A DNA stretch of 64,000 nucleotides from Xenorhabdus beddingii. GTDB taxonomy: Bacteria; Pseudomonadota; Gammaproteobacteria; Enterobacterales; Enterobacteriaceae. The stretch covers positions 25,248-89,247 of the forward strand of contig NZ_MUBK01000020.1 of assembly GCF_002127545.1 (NCBI RefSeq), in the 5' to 3' direction. The notes below the pieces were generated by a model. The model was not told where the DNA came from and ran no database searches. It was given only the letters and a program-made list of their open reading frames with translations. A program made the position numbers and the translations under genes. Shown piece after piece: positions 9,274 through 20,166 of the stretch (the first letter of the stretch is position 1; each line of letters opens with the position of its first letter).

Positions 9274-10242
9274 TTATACGACGCCGGCTTGTAAAAGGTC
9301 GTGCATATGCAATACGCCAAGCAATTTGTCTCCTTCTGTCACCAGCAGGGAAGTAATGTGGCGCGACTGCATCAAATTTAATGCGTCAACGGCCAGTGCA
9401 TTGGGCTTGATTCGTATCCCCCCGGCGGTCATAACATCAGCGATTTTTGCATGGTTTAAATCGATACCCATATCGAAAACACGGCGTAAATCCCCATCGG
9501 TAAAAATCCCGTTGATCTGCATGTCATCATCGCAGATAACCGTCATACCCAGCTTCTTGCGAGTGATTTCCAACAACGCTTCACGTAACGTCGCAGTACG
9601 GGGAACCCGGGGAATATCATCACCCGTGGTCATTAAATCACTGGTCAACAACAGGAGCTTGCGTCCCAATGTGCCACCGGGATGGGAAAGCGCGAAATCC
9701 TCAGCAGTAAAACCACGGGCTTGCAACAGGGCAACGGCCAGGGCATCTCCCATCACGAGCGTTGCGGTGGTGCTGGTGGTCGGAGCCAGCCCCAATGGGC
9801 AAGCCTCTTGTGGGGTTTTAATGCACAAATGGATGTCGGCGGCTTTTCCCATACTGCTGTTATGATGATTTGTCATGCAGATCAGCGGGACTTTTTGTCG
9901 CTTGAGAACAGGAACCAACGCCAGAATTTCATTCGCTTCACCGGAGTTGGAGATAGCCAGAACGATATCTTTTGCGGTTACCATGCCGAGATCACCGTGG
10001 CTGGCCTCGCCGGGATGGACAAAGAAAGAGGGAGTGCCCGTGCTGGCAAAGGTTGCTGCGATTTTTCGCCCGATGTGGCCGGATTTACCCATTCCCATGA
10101 CAATGACTTTTCCTTCACAGCCAAACATCAATTCACAGGCCCGGCTGAAATCGTCATTGATGTATTGCTCCAGACCTGCCAGCCCGTCGAGTTCGATCTG
10201 TAATACTTTTTTACCTGCTTGCTGAAAATCGATCTTAGGCAT
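9274..10242 (-). CDS. kdsD: D-arabinose 5-phosphate isomerase KdsD
   Basis: KdsD converts ribulose 5-phosphate to arabinose 5-phosphate, the first committed step to Kdo. The N-terminal SIS domain contains GMGKSGHIGRKIAATFASTG and PGEASHGDLGM; two C-terminal CBS motifs include IFTDGDLRRVF and MQSRHITSLLV. The ATG at 10242 follows GAGGGAAATAAAA, which favours it over the in-frame ATG at 10266. The product is 322 residues, a few shorter than E. coli (328) at the divergent N-terminus. It follows yrbG by 35 bp. Confidence 0.95.
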   Translation of the reverse strand: MPKIDFQQAGKKVLQIELDGLAGLEQYINDDFSRACELMFGCEGKVIVMGMGKSGHIGRKIAATFASTGTPSFFVHPGEASHGDLGMVTAKDIVLAISNSGEANEILALVPVLKRQKVPLICMTNHHNSSMGKAADIHLCIKTPQEACPLGLAPTTSTTATLVMGDALAVALLQARGFTAEDFALSHPGGTLGRKLLLLTSDLMTTGDDIPRVPRTATLREALLEITRKKLGMTVICDDDMQINGIFTDGDLRRVFDMGIDLNHAKIADVMTAGGIRIKPNALAVDALNLMQSRHITSLLVTEGDKLLGVLHMHDLLQAGVV

Positions 10243-10277
10243 TTTTATTTCCCTCTCTTTTCCCATTCAATCGGCAA

Positions 10278-11255
10278 TTAATGAGTACCGTAATAATTAG
10301 AAACAAAAAGTACGACAAAATAAATGATAAAACAGCTTAATAACAGGATGCCGTTTAATCGGTTCAATCGATGTTTTCTTCCCAGACAGAATACCGTGAA
10401 TAATAGACTGGCTGCCATCATGACCCAAAAATCCCGGGAAAAGGCTTCCGGGGATATGACGCTGGGGGAAAGGATGGCGGGAATACCCAATACGAGGGTA
10501 ATATTGAACACATTAGAGCCAATGATACTGCCTATCGCCATATCATTCTCACCTTTTATGGCTGCAGCAATGGCCGTGGCGAGTTCAGGCAAACTGGTTC
10601 CCACGGCAAGGATGGTCAGGCCGATGATCAGTTCGCTGACGCCATAAATACGGGCAATCACGGTTGCGTTGTCAATGACCATGCGGGTAGCAATGGGGAG
10701 AATAATTAAACCCAAAACCACCCAAAGCAGTGCAATCCCCTTGTTGCCTTCGACAGGCAATTCTGCATTTCGTTCCTGAGTATAACTATCACCACCATCA
10801 TCCTGGGATAACGCCGTCATTTTGATCATCAGGGCGATGAAGAAGAGGGCTGAAAGCAACAGCAGGATACCATCCAGACGGCTCAGATAGTTGTTGGACA
10901 GCATATAGCCTGCAAATGCGGTGATCACTATCATCAGAGGCACTTCCCGCCGCAGGATATTGGATTTCACCGTGATTGGCCGAATGAAAGCCGCAGCGCC
11001 CGTAATCAGCAACAGGTTAGTAATATTGGAACCAATGGCATTGCCCACGGCCATGTCCGGCAGACCGTCTGAAATTGCTGTGATAGACACCATGAGTTCT
11101 GGTAGTGAGGTTCCGATACCCATAATGATCAAGCCAATAACAAATGGCGAAATTTTCAGGGCGCGGGCAAAAACCGCAGCACCATAAACCAATCTATCGG
11201 AACCATATACTAGTAAAATCAACCCGGTAATAAGCAGTAAAATAGTCAGAAACAT
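10278..11255 (-). CDS. yrbG: Calcium/sodium antiporter YrbG family
   Basis: This is a ten-helix inner-membrane exchanger of the Ca2+/cation antiporter superfamily. It has the two inverted alpha-repeats, each with the GTSLPEL signature (GIGTSLPELMVSI near residue 46 and AVGTSLPELATAI near residue 218) and an N-rich partner (GNAIGSNITNLLLI, GSIIGSNVFNITLV). A hydrophilic loop near residues 150-170 separates the halves. At 325 residues it matches E. coli YrbG. It is the first gene of the leftward cluster and diverges from mlaF. The ion specificity is inferred from the family. Confidence 0.92.
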   Translation of the reverse strand: MFLTILLLITGLILLVYGSDRLVYGAAVFARALKISPFVIGLIIMGIGTSLPELMVSITAISDGLPDMAVGNAIGSNITNLLLITGAAAFIRPITVKSNILRREVPLMIVITAFAGYMLSNNYLSRLDGILLLLSALFFIALMIKMTALSQDDGGDSYTQERNAELPVEGNKGIALLWVVLGLIILPIATRMVIDNATVIARIYGVSELIIGLTILAVGTSLPELATAIAAAIKGENDMAIGSIIGSNVFNITLVLGIPAILSPSVISPEAFSRDFWVMMAASLLFTVFCLGRKHRLNRLNGILLLSCFIIYFVVLFVSNYYGTH

Positions 11256-11486
11256 GGGGGCGCCTTAAATAAAATTCATTTCGAGCATAATGCTAATAAT
11301 GGTTGATTTCTAAACATGAAATGTTTATTCAGCTAGACTTATACATTCTGACGGTCAAGAGATAAAAAGTAAAATTTGTCGCAACTTTGCTAACGCAAAT
11401 TGGGCAATTTTTTTGTAGTATGCATCATGGTGTATTTAAATACAGTAACAAAGACAGTTCTATTCAATGGTTAGGGGCTATCAATA

Positions 11487-12290
11487 ATGAGTCAACAAAC
11501 GGCAAATCTAATTGAGATCTGCGGTATGTATTTCACCCGAGGTCAACGCCCGATTTTTGCTGATATTAATCTGACCGTCCCGAAAGGAAAAGTTACCGCC
11601 ATCATGGGGCCTTCCGGTATTGGAAAAACCACCTTGCTGCGTCTGATTGGCGGGCAAATTCGCCCTGAGCGCGGTGAAATCTGGTTTGATGGCGATAATA
11701 TTCCCGCGTTGTCCCGTCCACGCCTTTATGCTGCCCGCAAGAAAATGAGCATGTTATTTCAGTCAGGGGCATTGTTTACTGATCTGAATGTTTTTGACAA
11801 TGTGGCTTTTCCCTTGCGCGAGCATACCCAACTGCCTGAAGCGTTGATTCACACCACCGTAATGATGAAATTAGAAGCGGTGGGGCTGCGTGGGGCTGCG
11901 CACTTGATGCCATCAGAACTGTCTGGTGGCATGGCAAGGCGAGCGGCACTGGCGAGGGCAATCGCACTCGATCCTGACTTAATCATGTTTGATGAACCGT
12001 TCGTCGGTCAAGACCCGATCACGATGGGGATTTTGGTCAAGCTGATCGATGAGCTTAACCACGCGCTTGGTGTTACGTGTGTCGTGGTTTCCCACGATGT
12101 GCCTGAAGTCCTGAGTATTGCTGACTATGCTTATATTGTGGCTGAACGGCAAGTGATTGCAGAAGGGACTCCGGAACAACTGAAAACGAATCAGGATCAA
12201 CGGGTACGGCAATTTCTTGATGGCATCGCTGATGGGCCTGTACCTTTCCGTTTCCCTGCCGGGGATTACAAAACTGAGTTATTAGGATAA
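11487..12290 (+). CDS. mlaF: Phospholipid transport ATP-binding protein MlaF
   Basis: MlaF is the ATPase of the MlaFEDB complex that moves phospholipids between outer and inner membrane to keep the outer leaflet LPS-rich. Walker A (GPSGIGKTT), the ABC signature ([14 protein letters not shown]), Walker B ([13 protein letters not shown]) and the H-loop (VVSHDV) are complete. At 267 residues it is of normal length. A perfect 10-bp in-frame duplication (TGGGGCTGCG twice near 11882) encodes GLRGAA. First gene of mlaFEDCB, divergent from yrbG; the 231-bp gap should contain both promoters. Confidence 0.96.
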   Translation: MSQQTANLIEICGMYFTRGQRPIFADINLTVPKGKVTAIMGPSGIGKTTLLRLIGGQIRPERGEIWFDGDNIPALSRPRLYAARKKMSMLFQSGALFTDLNVFDNVAFPLREHTQLPEALIHTTVMMKLEAVGLRGAAHLMPSELSGGMARRAALARAIALDPDLIMFDEPFVGQDPITMGILVKLIDELNHALGVTCVVVSHDVPEVLSIADYAYIVAERQVIAEGTPEQLKTNQDQRVRQFLDGIADGPVPFRFPAGDYKTELLG

Positions 12291-12294
12291 TGGA

Positions 12295-13083
12295 ATGTTG
12301 ATGTTAATACGGGCATTGGCTGCGTTGGGCCGGCGTATGATTGAGGCTACGGCTTCATTCGGTCGTGCGGGTTTCATGCTGTTCAGTGCAATTATGGGTA
12401 AGCCTGAGCCTGCCAGACAATGGGGACTATTGCGTCAGCAGCTTTATAGCGTGGGTGTGCAATCTTTGCTGATTATTGTGGTTTCAGGGTTGTTTATCGG
12501 TATGGTTCTGGCATTGCAGGGTTATCTGGTTCTGACGACATTTAGTGCTGAGGGCAGCCTCGGCATGATGGTGGCGTTATCACTGTTGCGTGAACTGGGA
12601 CCTGTCGTGACTGCGCTGTTATTTGCGGGACGAGCCGGTTCAGCCCTGACCGCAGAAATTGGACTGATGAAAGCCACGGAACAGATTTCCAGCCTGGAAA
12701 TGATGGCCGTTGACCCGCTGCGTCGAGTCATTGCCCCACGCTTTTGGGCGGGTTTTATCAGTATGCCTTTGCTGTCGCTGATTTTTGTTGCTGTTGGGAT
12801 CATGGGCGGCGCGATAGTCGGTGTAGATTGGAAAGGCATTGATGGAGGCTTTTTCTGGTCGTCCATGCAATCAGCGGTGGAATGGCAAAAAGACTTGCTT
12901 AACTGTTTTCTCAAAAGTGTCGCTTTTGCCATCACAGTAACGTGGATTGCTCTGTTTAATGGTTATGACGCTATCCCAACATCAGAAGGGATCAGCAGGG
13001 CAACGACGCGCACCGTAGTTCATGCGTCGTTGGCGGTATTGGGTTTGGATTTTGTGCTGACGGCACTGATGTTTGGGAACTAA
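12295..13083 (+). CDS. mlaE: Phospholipid ABC transporter permease MlaE
   Basis: MlaE is the dimeric permease of the Mla inner-membrane complex. The 262 residues include an N-terminal interfacial helix, several membrane segments ([19 protein letters not shown] in part, [33 protein letters not shown]) and the conserved block [20 protein letters not shown] that contacts MlaF. The ATG at 12295 follows AGGA by seven bases; the in-frame ATG at 12301 would match the E. coli start exactly. Four bases separate it from mlaF. Confidence 0.95.
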   Translation: MLMLIRALAALGRRMIEATASFGRAGFMLFSAIMGKPEPARQWGLLRQQLYSVGVQSLLIIVVSGLFIGMVLALQGYLVLTTFSAEGSLGMMVALSLLRELGPVVTALLFAGRAGSALTAEIGLMKATEQISSLEMMAVDPLRRVIAPRFWAGFISMPLLSLIFVAVGIMGGAIVGVDWKGIDGGFFWSSMQSAVEWQKDLLNCFLKSVAFAITVTWIALFNGYDAIPTSEGISRATTRTVVHASLAVLGLDFVLTALMFGN

Positions 13084-13087
13084 TTTG

Positions 13088-13600
13088 ATGCAAAACAAGA
13101 AAAATGAAATTTGGGTTGGGGCTTTTGTCTTGATTGCGCTGGCTGCAATTATTTTCTTATGTCTGAAAGTGGCGGATATCCGATCTTTCGGCAGTCAGCC
13201 AACCTATCGGGTATATGCGGCCTTTGACAATATCGGTGGCCTGAAAGTGCGTTCACCGGTGAAAATTGGTGGCGTGGTGATTGGTCGTGTGCAAAAAATC
13301 TGGCTGGATCACAAGACCTATACCCCACAAGTTGAACTGGATATTTTCACGCAATACGACAATATACCCAATACCAGCTCGCTTTCTATCCGAACCGCCG
13401 GATTGCTGGGTGAACAATATATTGCACTCAATATCGGGTTTGATGACCCTGATTTAGGCTCTGCCATCTTGCAAGACGGGGATAAGATTGAAGATACCAA
13501 GTCAGCGATAGTACTTGAAGATTTGATAGGTCAGTTCTTGTATAAGAGTGGTAGCGGAAATCAGGAACCCTCCGCTTCGACATCTGGACAAGCCCATTAA
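13088..13600 (+). CDS. mlaD: Mla substrate-binding MCE-domain protein MlaD
   Basis: MlaD forms a membrane-anchored hexameric MCE ring in the periplasm that receives lipids from MlaC. The 170 residues start with an N-terminal anchor (VGAFVLIALAAIIFLCLKVA), followed by the MCE domain with FDNIGGLKVRSPVKIGGVVIG and TAGLLGEQYIALN, then VLEDLIGQFLY and a low-complexity tail. The ATG at 13088 aligns with E. coli MQTKKNE; an earlier in-frame ATG lies inside mlaE. Confidence 0.95.
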   Translation: MQNKKNEIWVGAFVLIALAAIIFLCLKVADIRSFGSQPTYRVYAAFDNIGGLKVRSPVKIGGVVIGRVQKIWLDHKTYTPQVELDIFTQYDNIPNTSSLSIRTAGLLGEQYIALNIGFDDPDLGSAILQDGDKIEDTKSAIVLEDLIGQFLYKSGSGNQEPSASTSGQAH

Positions 13601-13634
13601 CCAGTAAACCACCGTATTAGGAGAGATAACAGTT

Positions 13635-14264
13635 ATGTTTAAGCGATTACTCATGGTTGCGCTGCTTGTGGTTGCGCCATTGGCCAGCGCTACGGATCAA
13701 ACCAATCCCTATGCCCTGATGAAAGATGCGGCAGAAAAAACGTTTACCCGCTTGGCGAATGATCAGCCACAGATCCGGGCGAATCCAGACATTTTGCGTC
13801 AGATTGTGCGTCAAGAATTGTTGCCTTATGTGCAAATAAAATATGCGGGGGCACTCGTACTGGGTCCTTATTACAAACAAGCGACACCTGAGCAGCGTGA
13901 CGTTTATTTTAAGGCGTTTGAGTCCTATCTGGAGCAAGCCTATGGTCAGGCTTTGGCGATGTATCATGGGCAAAATTACCAAATCGCCCCAGAGCAGCCA
14001 TTGGATGACAAAAACATCGTGGCTATCCGGGTCACCATTACGGATGCTAACGGCCAGCCGCCGGTTCGTTTGGATTTCCAATGGCGCAAAAACAGTAAAA
14101 CGGGTTACTGGCAGGCTTACGACATGATTGCCGAAGGCGTGAGTATGATCACAACCAAACAGAATGAGTGGGCGGATATCCTGCGCCAGAAAGGGATTGA
14201 TGGACTGACTGAGCAATTGGCCATCAGCGCGAAAACCCCGATCACGTTAGAAAAGAAAAATTGA
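13635..14264 (+). CDS. mlaC: Periplasmic phospholipid-binding protein MlaC
   Basis: MlaC shuttles phospholipid between the outer-membrane MlaA-porin complex and MlaD. The 209-residue precursor has a Sec signal ending near ASA/TDQ (residues 1-19). The mature Tol_Tol_Ttg2-type domain contains [34 protein letters not shown] and [20 protein letters not shown]. The ribosome-binding site is AGGAGA upstream of 13635. It sits in the expected place between mlaD and mlaB. Confidence 0.95.
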   Translation: MFKRLLMVALLVVAPLASATDQTNPYALMKDAAEKTFTRLANDQPQIRANPDILRQIVRQELLPYVQIKYAGALVLGPYYKQATPEQRDVYFKAFESYLEQAYGQALAMYHGQNYQIAPEQPLDDKNIVAIRVTITDANGQPPVRLDFQWRKNSKTGYWQAYDMIAEGVSMITTKQNEWADILRQKGIDGLTEQLAISAKTPITLEKKN

Positions 14265-14265
14265 T

Positions 14266-14619
14266 ATGGAAAAAGGGACTCTTGATAGCGGCACTGTCGG
14301 CACAGAAACGGCCAATCAGGACACAGTAAGCTGGGAAAAAACGGGAAATACTCTGTTTCTGCAAGGAACATTGGATCGTGACAGCTTACTTCCTCTTTGG
14401 CAACAAAAAGACCGTGTACTGGAGGACGTCGATAATATTGATGTTTCTCAGCTTAATCATGTGGATTCCACCGGGTTGGCTCTTTTTGTGCGCCTAAAAG
14501 GAGAGTTTCAGCAAAATGGCAGAATTCTGACACTTTCAGGTGTGGGAGAACGTCTGGAAACGTTGATCACCCTGTATGGTCTGCAAAGTCTTCTGGGCAA
14601 TAACCCGCCCAAAGCGTAA
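14266..14619 (+). CDS. mlaB: STAS-domain accessory protein MlaB
   Basis: MlaB is a cytoplasmic STAS-domain protein that binds MlaF and is needed for assembly and activity of the transporter. The 117 residues are about 20 longer than E. coli MlaB (97), the extra being an N-terminal extension (MEKGTLDSGTVGTETANQD). The STAS core follows with GNTLFLQGTLDRDSLLPLW and SQLNHVDSTGLALFVRL, where the DSTG motif carries the conserved serine/threonine. It starts one base after the mlaC stop and ends the operon; a strong terminator follows. Confidence 0.92.
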   Translation: MEKGTLDSGTVGTETANQDTVSWEKTGNTLFLQGTLDRDSLLPLWQQKDRVLEDVDNIDVSQLNHVDSTGLALFVRLKGEFQQNGRILTLSGVGERLETLITLYGLQSLLGNNPPKA

Positions 14620-14638
14620 TCTCCCTTTCGATAATCAG

Positions 14639-14674
14639 CGCCCTTGTAAGTGATCATCTTACAGGGGCGTTTTT
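14639..14674 (+). terminator. Rho-independent terminator of mlaFEDCB
   Basis: A 12-bp stem (CGCCCTTGTAAG at 14639-14650 with CTTACAGGGGCG at 14658-14669, one G-T pair) is followed directly by TTTTT, 20 bp after the mlaB stop. Confidence 0.9.
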
Positions 14675-14730
14675 CTTTGGTTTAAGAGTCGTCTGGATTC
14701 CATTAGGATAGGCATCTACTATTATTTTTT

Positions 14731-14764
14731 AACGACGTTCTTTTTTCAACGACGTTCTTTTTTA
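14731..14764 (+). repeat. 17-bp tandem duplication upstream of ibaG
   Basis: The unit AACGACGTTCTTTTTTC at 14731-14747 is repeated at 14748-14764 (one difference at the last base), and a degenerate third start AACGGCG follows. It lies immediately upstream of the ibaG start, in the expected promoter or leader. Confidence 0.85.
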
Positions 14765-14784
14765 ACGGCGAATGTGAGCAATTT

Positions 14785-15039
14785 ATGGATACTGATGAAA
14801 TTAAAAAAGTGCTGATAGAAAATTTAGCACTTGATGAAGCTATCGTTAGCGGTGATGGCAGCCATTTTCAGGTTATTGCCGTCGGGGCAATTTTTGATGG
14901 CCTGAGCCGTGTCAAACAACAGCAGACTGTTTACGCTCCTCTGATGGAATACATCGCGGATAACCGCATTCATGCGTTGTCAATCAAAGCCTATACACCT
15001 GAACAGTGGCAACGTGACCGCAAACTTCAGGGATTTTGA
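14785..15039 (+). CDS. ibaG: BolA-family protein IbaG (YrbA)
   Basis: IbaG is an 84-residue BolA-like protein that works with monothiol glutaredoxin in [2Fe-2S] handling and acid resistance. The sequence contains the BolA helix-turn and conserved histidine region ([22 protein letters not shown]), a late histidine ([16 protein letters not shown]) and the C-terminal QRDRKLQGF. It is placed between mla and murA as in E. coli. Confidence 0.94.
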   Translation: MDTDEIKKVLIENLALDEAIVSGDGSHFQVIAVGAIFDGLSRVKQQQTVYAPLMEYIADNRIHALSIKAYTPEQWQRDRKLQGF

Positions 15040-15093
15040 GGCTGTTGGCTTCGCCGCGAACAGCACAATTTGAATTAAACAAGAGGATCATGA

Positions 15094-16359
<1,266 letters not shown>

Positions 16360-16372
16360 ACGGAATTAATGC

Positions 16373-16407
16373 CTTCCCTCGCCTCATATAGGGAGAGGTG
16401 AGGGAAG
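16373..16407. terminator. Hairpin between convergent murA and degS
   Basis: CTTCCCTC-G-CCTC at 16373-16385 pairs with GAGG-T-GAGGGAAG at 16395-16407, a 13-bp stem including one G-T pair. No strong T-run follows on either strand, but the position between convergent genes fits a bidirectional terminator. Confidence 0.6.
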
Positions 16408-16481
16408 CTGAAAATATACTTTTTACTTTTCTTTCACGTACCGCTCAGGTTTTGAGTGCGTGGATTTTCAGGATACCCATT

Positions 16482-17540
16482 TTATTCGCCGTCAAATTCA
16501 TCAATGGTGACGTTTAGCGTGAGGGTCGTTCCATTGCGCAATACGGTGACGGGGACAACGCTGCCCGGATGGATCTCTGCAACTTTATCCATCGTTTCAG
16601 TTGGTGAAATGGCCGGTTGGTGATTGACGTTGGTAATGATATCTCCCACCTTGATCCCGGCTTTTTCGGCCGGGCCACCCGGAGCAACCTGAAAAACCCG
16701 CATGCCTTGTATTTGATTGATATTGCTGCCTGATGAACGGATATAGGGCAGCTCTCTGGCCGTGATACCGATATATCCCCTAATGACCCGCCCATCACGG
16801 ATCAATTTCTGCATGATGGTGGTAGCCAGTTTGGTTGGAATGGCAAACCCCAATCCTTCAGGTGTAGTACCAAACTCTGACTTATCAAATGTTAACGTAT
16901 TGATGCCGACTAACTCTCCCTGCGTATTGACCAGAGCACCCCCAGAGTTGCCCTGATTAATTGAGGCATCGGTTTGCAGGAAATTTTGGCGGCGTGTTGG
17001 GCTGAGTCCAACCCGCCCGGTTGCACTAATAATGCCTTGCGTGATGGTTTGTCCTAAATTGTACGGATTGCCGATAGCCAGCACGATATCGCCTACATGA
17101 GCGACACGTTTGGGATTGATTGGGATCACAGGGAGATCTGTGGCGTTAATTTTCAGGACTGCCAAATCTGTTGGGCCATCTGAGCCGACTAACAGCGCTT
17201 CATAAAAACGCCCGTCTTGCAGGGCGACGATGATCGAACCTGCCTTATTGATGACATGCTTATTCGTCAGAATATAGCCCCGTTCGCTCATAATGACACC
17301 AGAACCTAAGGGGCGAAGTTCCCGGCTTTCATGAGATAAGCTACCCATACTGCTGCTATAGATATTGACAACCGCAGGTGCAGCGCGCCGAACGCCCTGA
17401 CTAAAACTGTAAATTTCATTACTGGAGTTATCGCGCAGGAGGTTTTTCAAGCCATTGGGTTGCAGGGAAGGGATGGAGATCAGCAAAATGGCTGCAATCA
17501 ATAAACCTATTAGTATAGAGCGCAATAACTTGATCAGCAT
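16482..17540 (-). CDS. degS: Site-1 serine protease DegS, sigma-E stress sensor
   Basis: DegS is an inner-membrane-anchored periplasmic protease that cleaves RseA when its PDZ domain senses unfolded outer-membrane proteins. The 352 residues begin with a membrane anchor (LLRSILIGLLIAAILLI). The trypsin-like domain has histidine in TNKHVIN, aspartate in PTDLAVLKI and serine in QGNSGGALVN; one PDZ domain follows with GYIGITARELPY and PAEKAGIKVGDII. The ATG at 17540 aligns with the E. coli start; the ORF extension to 17630 lacks support. It lies downstream of degQ, separated by an ERIC-like element. Confidence 0.95.
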   Translation of the reverse strand: MLIKLLRSILIGLLIAAILLISIPSLQPNGLKNLLRDNSSNEIYSFSQGVRRAAPAVVNIYSSSMGSLSHESRELRPLGSGVIMSERGYILTNKHVINKAGSIIVALQDGRFYEALLVGSDGPTDLAVLKINATDLPVIPINPKRVAHVGDIVLAIGNPYNLGQTITQGIISATGRVGLSPTRRQNFLQTDASINQGNSGGALVNTQGELVGINTLTFDKSEFGTTPEGLGFAIPTKLATTIMQKLIRDGRVIRGYIGITARELPYIRSSGSNINQIQGMRVFQVAPGGPAEKAGIKVGDIITNVNHQPAISPTETMDKVAEIHPGSVVPVTVLRNGTTLTLNVTIDEFDGE

Positions 17541-17587
17541 GGCATTATTCAGTAATAAATGATTAAAAGAAGAATAGCATAGAAGCG

Positions 17588-17617
17588 GACAGACACAGTT
17601 ATTATGCTGTGTCTGTC
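17588..17617. terminator. Hairpin between degQ and degS
   Basis: A perfect 11-bp inverted repeat (GACAGACACAG at 17588-17598, CTGTGTCTGTC at 17607-17617) lies 48 bp upstream of degS and next to the ERIC-like element. It could end the degQ transcript or fold in the degS leader; there is no clear T-run. Confidence 0.5.
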
Positions 17618-17618
17618 G

Positions 17619-17760
17619 TATACCCGCCATACTTCAAGTTGCCTCTTTGTTGGCTACGCTCACTCACCCCGGTTACCGTCTTTATAAACATAGAGTTAGC
17701 TATGCTCCCGGGGATGAGATTCTTTGCCGCCGCGATGCAACTCGAATTATTTTGGGTATA
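17619..17760. repeat. ERIC-like intergenic palindromic element
   Basis: About 142 bp start TATACCC and end GGGTATA, with inner arms CTTCAAGTTG and CAACTCGAATTA and a core with TCACTCACCCCGG and CCCGGGGATGA. This matches the layout of ERIC/IRU imperfect palindromes (core resembling the ERIC1/ERIC2 primer sequences). It lies between degQ and degS. Confidence 0.8.
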
Positions 17761-17785
17761 GATATTTTAGTTAATATTAAATTGA

Positions 17786-19165
17786 TTAATTACGTAGCAA
17801 TAGATAAACGTTATCGTCACCACGCAAAACGTTCAGTGCGATAACAGAAGGTTTACCCTCAGTGACTTTGCGTAATTCACTAATACTCCGCACGCGAACA
17901 TTATTGGCACCAACAATTAAGTCATCTTTCTGCAAACCAGATATTGCCGCAGGCGAATTTTGGGCAATGGAGTCCACCTTGATGCCTTGAGTGCTTTTTA
18001 CGGTGGCATTGCTCAGGGTTGCACCTTGCAGGGCCACACTCAGTTTTTCTGCTTTGGTTGACTGACCATCACTGTTATCCAATGTTACGCTGACTTCGAG
18101 CGGCTTTCCTTTTCGCAGCAGACCAATTTTAACGTCTTTGCCGGGAACTGTTGTACCAATCTTCGCCCGCAACTCAGCGAAACTATTGATTCTCTTGCCA
18201 TCAAAGGAAACCAGAACATCACCGGGCTTGATACCTGCTTTAGCGGCTGCCGATTTAGGGATCACTTCGCTGACAAACGCTCCCTGTTGTGCATCAATGC
18301 TGAGTGCCTTAGCAATATCGGCAGTCATTTCGGTGCCTTTTATACCGAGTATGCCACGTTTGACTTCTCCATTGGCAATGAGCTGTGCCGAGAGGTTTTT
18401 GGCCATATTACTTGGGATAGCAAAACCGATACCGACGTTACCACCGCCCGGAGCGATAATGGCGGTGTTAATACCGACTAACTCCCCTTTCAGGTTAATC
18501 AGCGCCCCACCGGAGTTACCACGGTTAATTGAGGCATCGGTCTGGATAAAGTTTTCCAGACCTTCCAAATTCAGTCCACTACGGCCAAGAGCGGAAATGA
18601 TCCCGGATGTCACGGTCTGCCCCAGCCCAAATGGATTGCCGATGGCAACGGCATAATCCCCGACGCGCAGTTGGTCGGAATCCGCGAATTTGATGACAGT
18701 CAGATTCTTGGCATCTTTTAGCTGTAAAAGTGCGATGTCAGTTTGTGGATCGCGCCCAACCAGTTTTGCGGAGTATTCGCGGCCATCGTTTAATTGGACA
18801 CGTATTTTATCTGCATTTTCGACAACATGACTATTCGTCAGCACATAGCCTTTATCTGAATCAATGATAACGCCAGATCCTAACCCCTTGAATGGACGGC
18901 TTCGCTGTTCTTGCGGAGGAAAAGCGGGTCCAAAGAAGAATTGGAAATCTTCAGGTAATTGAAGTTGTTGGTTTTGTATTTCAGTACCCGAAACATGCAC
19001 AGTGACAACAGAAGGAAGCACTTTTTCCAGCATGGGGGCGAGACTGGGTAACCCTTGGGAGGCTACGGCAGCAGGTAATGCCGCATTACTTACCACTGGA
19101 ATTGAAGCTAAAGACAGTCCAATACTGATAGCGAGTGCGCTGAGCAATGTGTTTTTTCTTTTCAT
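17786..19165 (-). CDS. degQ: Periplasmic serine endoprotease DegQ (DegP/HtrA family)
   Basis: This HtrA-family protease-chaperone degrades misfolded periplasmic proteins. The 459-residue precursor has a Sec signal (LLSALAISIGLSLASIPVVSNA), a trypsin-like domain with catalytic histidine in TNSHVVENA, aspartate in QTDIALLQL and serine in NRGNSGGALINL, then two PDZ domains (GILGIKGTEMT onward and a shorter second one). The short linker insertion (PEDFQFFFGPAFPPQ, LA-loop) and the total length fit DegQ better than DegP (474). Tandem degQ-degS order is as in E. coli. Confidence 0.93.
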   Translation of the reverse strand: MKRKNTLLSALAISIGLSLASIPVVSNAALPAAVASQGLPSLAPMLEKVLPSVVTVHVSGTEIQNQQLQLPEDFQFFFGPAFPPQEQRSRPFKGLGSGVIIDSDKGYVLTNSHVVENADKIRVQLNDGREYSAKLVGRDPQTDIALLQLKDAKNLTVIKFADSDQLRVGDYAVAIGNPFGLGQTVTSGIISALGRSGLNLEGLENFIQTDASINRGNSGGALINLKGELVGINTAIIAPGGGNVGIGFAIPSNMAKNLSAQLIANGEVKRGILGIKGTEMTADIAKALSIDAQQGAFVSEVIPKSAAAKAGIKPGDVLVSFDGKRINSFAELRAKIGTTVPGKDVKIGLLRKGKPLEVSVTLDNSDGQSTKAEKLSVALQGATLSNATVKSTQGIKVDSIAQNSPAAISGLQKDDLIVGANNVRVRSISELRKVTEGKPSVIALNVLRGDDNVYLLLRN

Positions 19166-19421
19166 TGAATACGTTCTCTTAATGCTTAAGCCAGAAAAAG
19201 GGAATCGTACTTAAGAGACCTATCCTGTCGGGGCGTTTTACTGTCCCGGAAATTACGCTTATCGGGATAGGTTCCAAGCATAATGGATTCGATGCTGTTA
19301 TGACTACTGATTATTCAGCAAAGTTCACTAATAATGTAGTTTCAAAGAATTTATTTACAGGTATTTACGTGAATTCACGCTTGATGAGCCGTGATATCCC
19401 ATGCTACCACGGCAAAAAAAT

Positions 19422-19826
19422 TTATTGTTTTTTATCTTGGATAGGGCGGAACAGGCCGGACGCGCCCTCAGAATAATCGCGGGGAGGCTTGTCCGATGCC
19501 ACTTTATTTTTCACGGCGTCGGGTTCACTCAGGCGATAATTGAAAGGATTATCTTGTATTGGCATATCAGGCGTCAGTTCGTTGGAACTTTTAGCCATGT
19601 GTTGATATAACTGACGATAATCGCGAGCCATATTATCAAGTAACTCAGCGCTGCGGGAGAAATGGCTGACCAGCTCTTTGCGGTACTCGTCCAACTCCGC
19701 CCGGTTTTTCTCCAATTCTGCTTGTAGTTCATTTTGTTGGCGTAACTTTGAGCTGCCAAAACGGGCAGCCAGCGCGCCGACGATAAAACCAATGATTAAT
19801 CCGATCAGTGCATATTCCCAAGTCAT
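19422..19826 (-). CDS. zapG: Z-ring/envelope biogenesis protein ZapG (YhcB)
   Basis: ZapG (YhcB, DUF1043) is a small bitopic inner-membrane protein linked to cell division and peptidoglycan synthesis. The 134 residues have an N-terminal membrane segment (YALIGLIIGFIVGALAARFG) and a coiled coil (LRQQNELQAELEKNRAELDE in part), then RDYRQLYQHMAKSS and PRDYSEGASGLFR. The ATG at 19826 follows AAGGAGTTGCC and aligns with E. coli MTWEYALIG; the ORF extension to 19844 is dropped. It diverges from zapE. Confidence 0.94.
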   Translation of the reverse strand: MTWEYALIGLIIGFIVGALAARFGSSKLRQQNELQAELEKNRAELDEYRKELVSHFSRSAELLDNMARDYRQLYQHMAKSSNELTPDMPIQDNPFNYRLSEPDAVKNKVASDKPPRDYSEGASGLFRPIQDKKQ

Positions 19827-19976
19827 GGCAACTCCTTTAGTCACACCATTGTTCTACAATATCATTACTACCACTATAACCGTTAATTTAGTCAGAGTGG
19901 AATATTGATTATTAATTAATTTATGCATCATCTAATGTGTTAATTTCATACAGATTTGCTAGGGTATGCAGCAATT

Positions 19977-20078
19977 ATATCCGATAGATTTCAAGTTGTG
20001 GCACCGCCAACAAGCAAAAATATGTAAAGAAACCGGGTAACGGGCCATCATCCCTGTAGTAAGTCATGGGGGGTGAGA
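19977..20078. repeat. Degenerate ERIC-like element in the zapG-zapE gap
   Basis: The 340-bp gap between zapG and zapE contains a decayed ERIC element. The outer arm GATAGATTTCAAGTTG lies at 19983-19998 and an ERIC-core-like stretch (AGTAAGTCATGGGGGGTGAG) at 20058-20077; the other outer arm is not recognisable. The rest of the gap is AT-rich and must hold both divergent promoters, which I could not place. Confidence 0.55.
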
Positions 20079-20166
20079 AAACAGATAATGAACTGAAATC
20101 AGAGGAGTTTGGTGCGACTCTTATCAGTATGTGATACATGCCGGGAATAAAAAATTTTTAAGGATT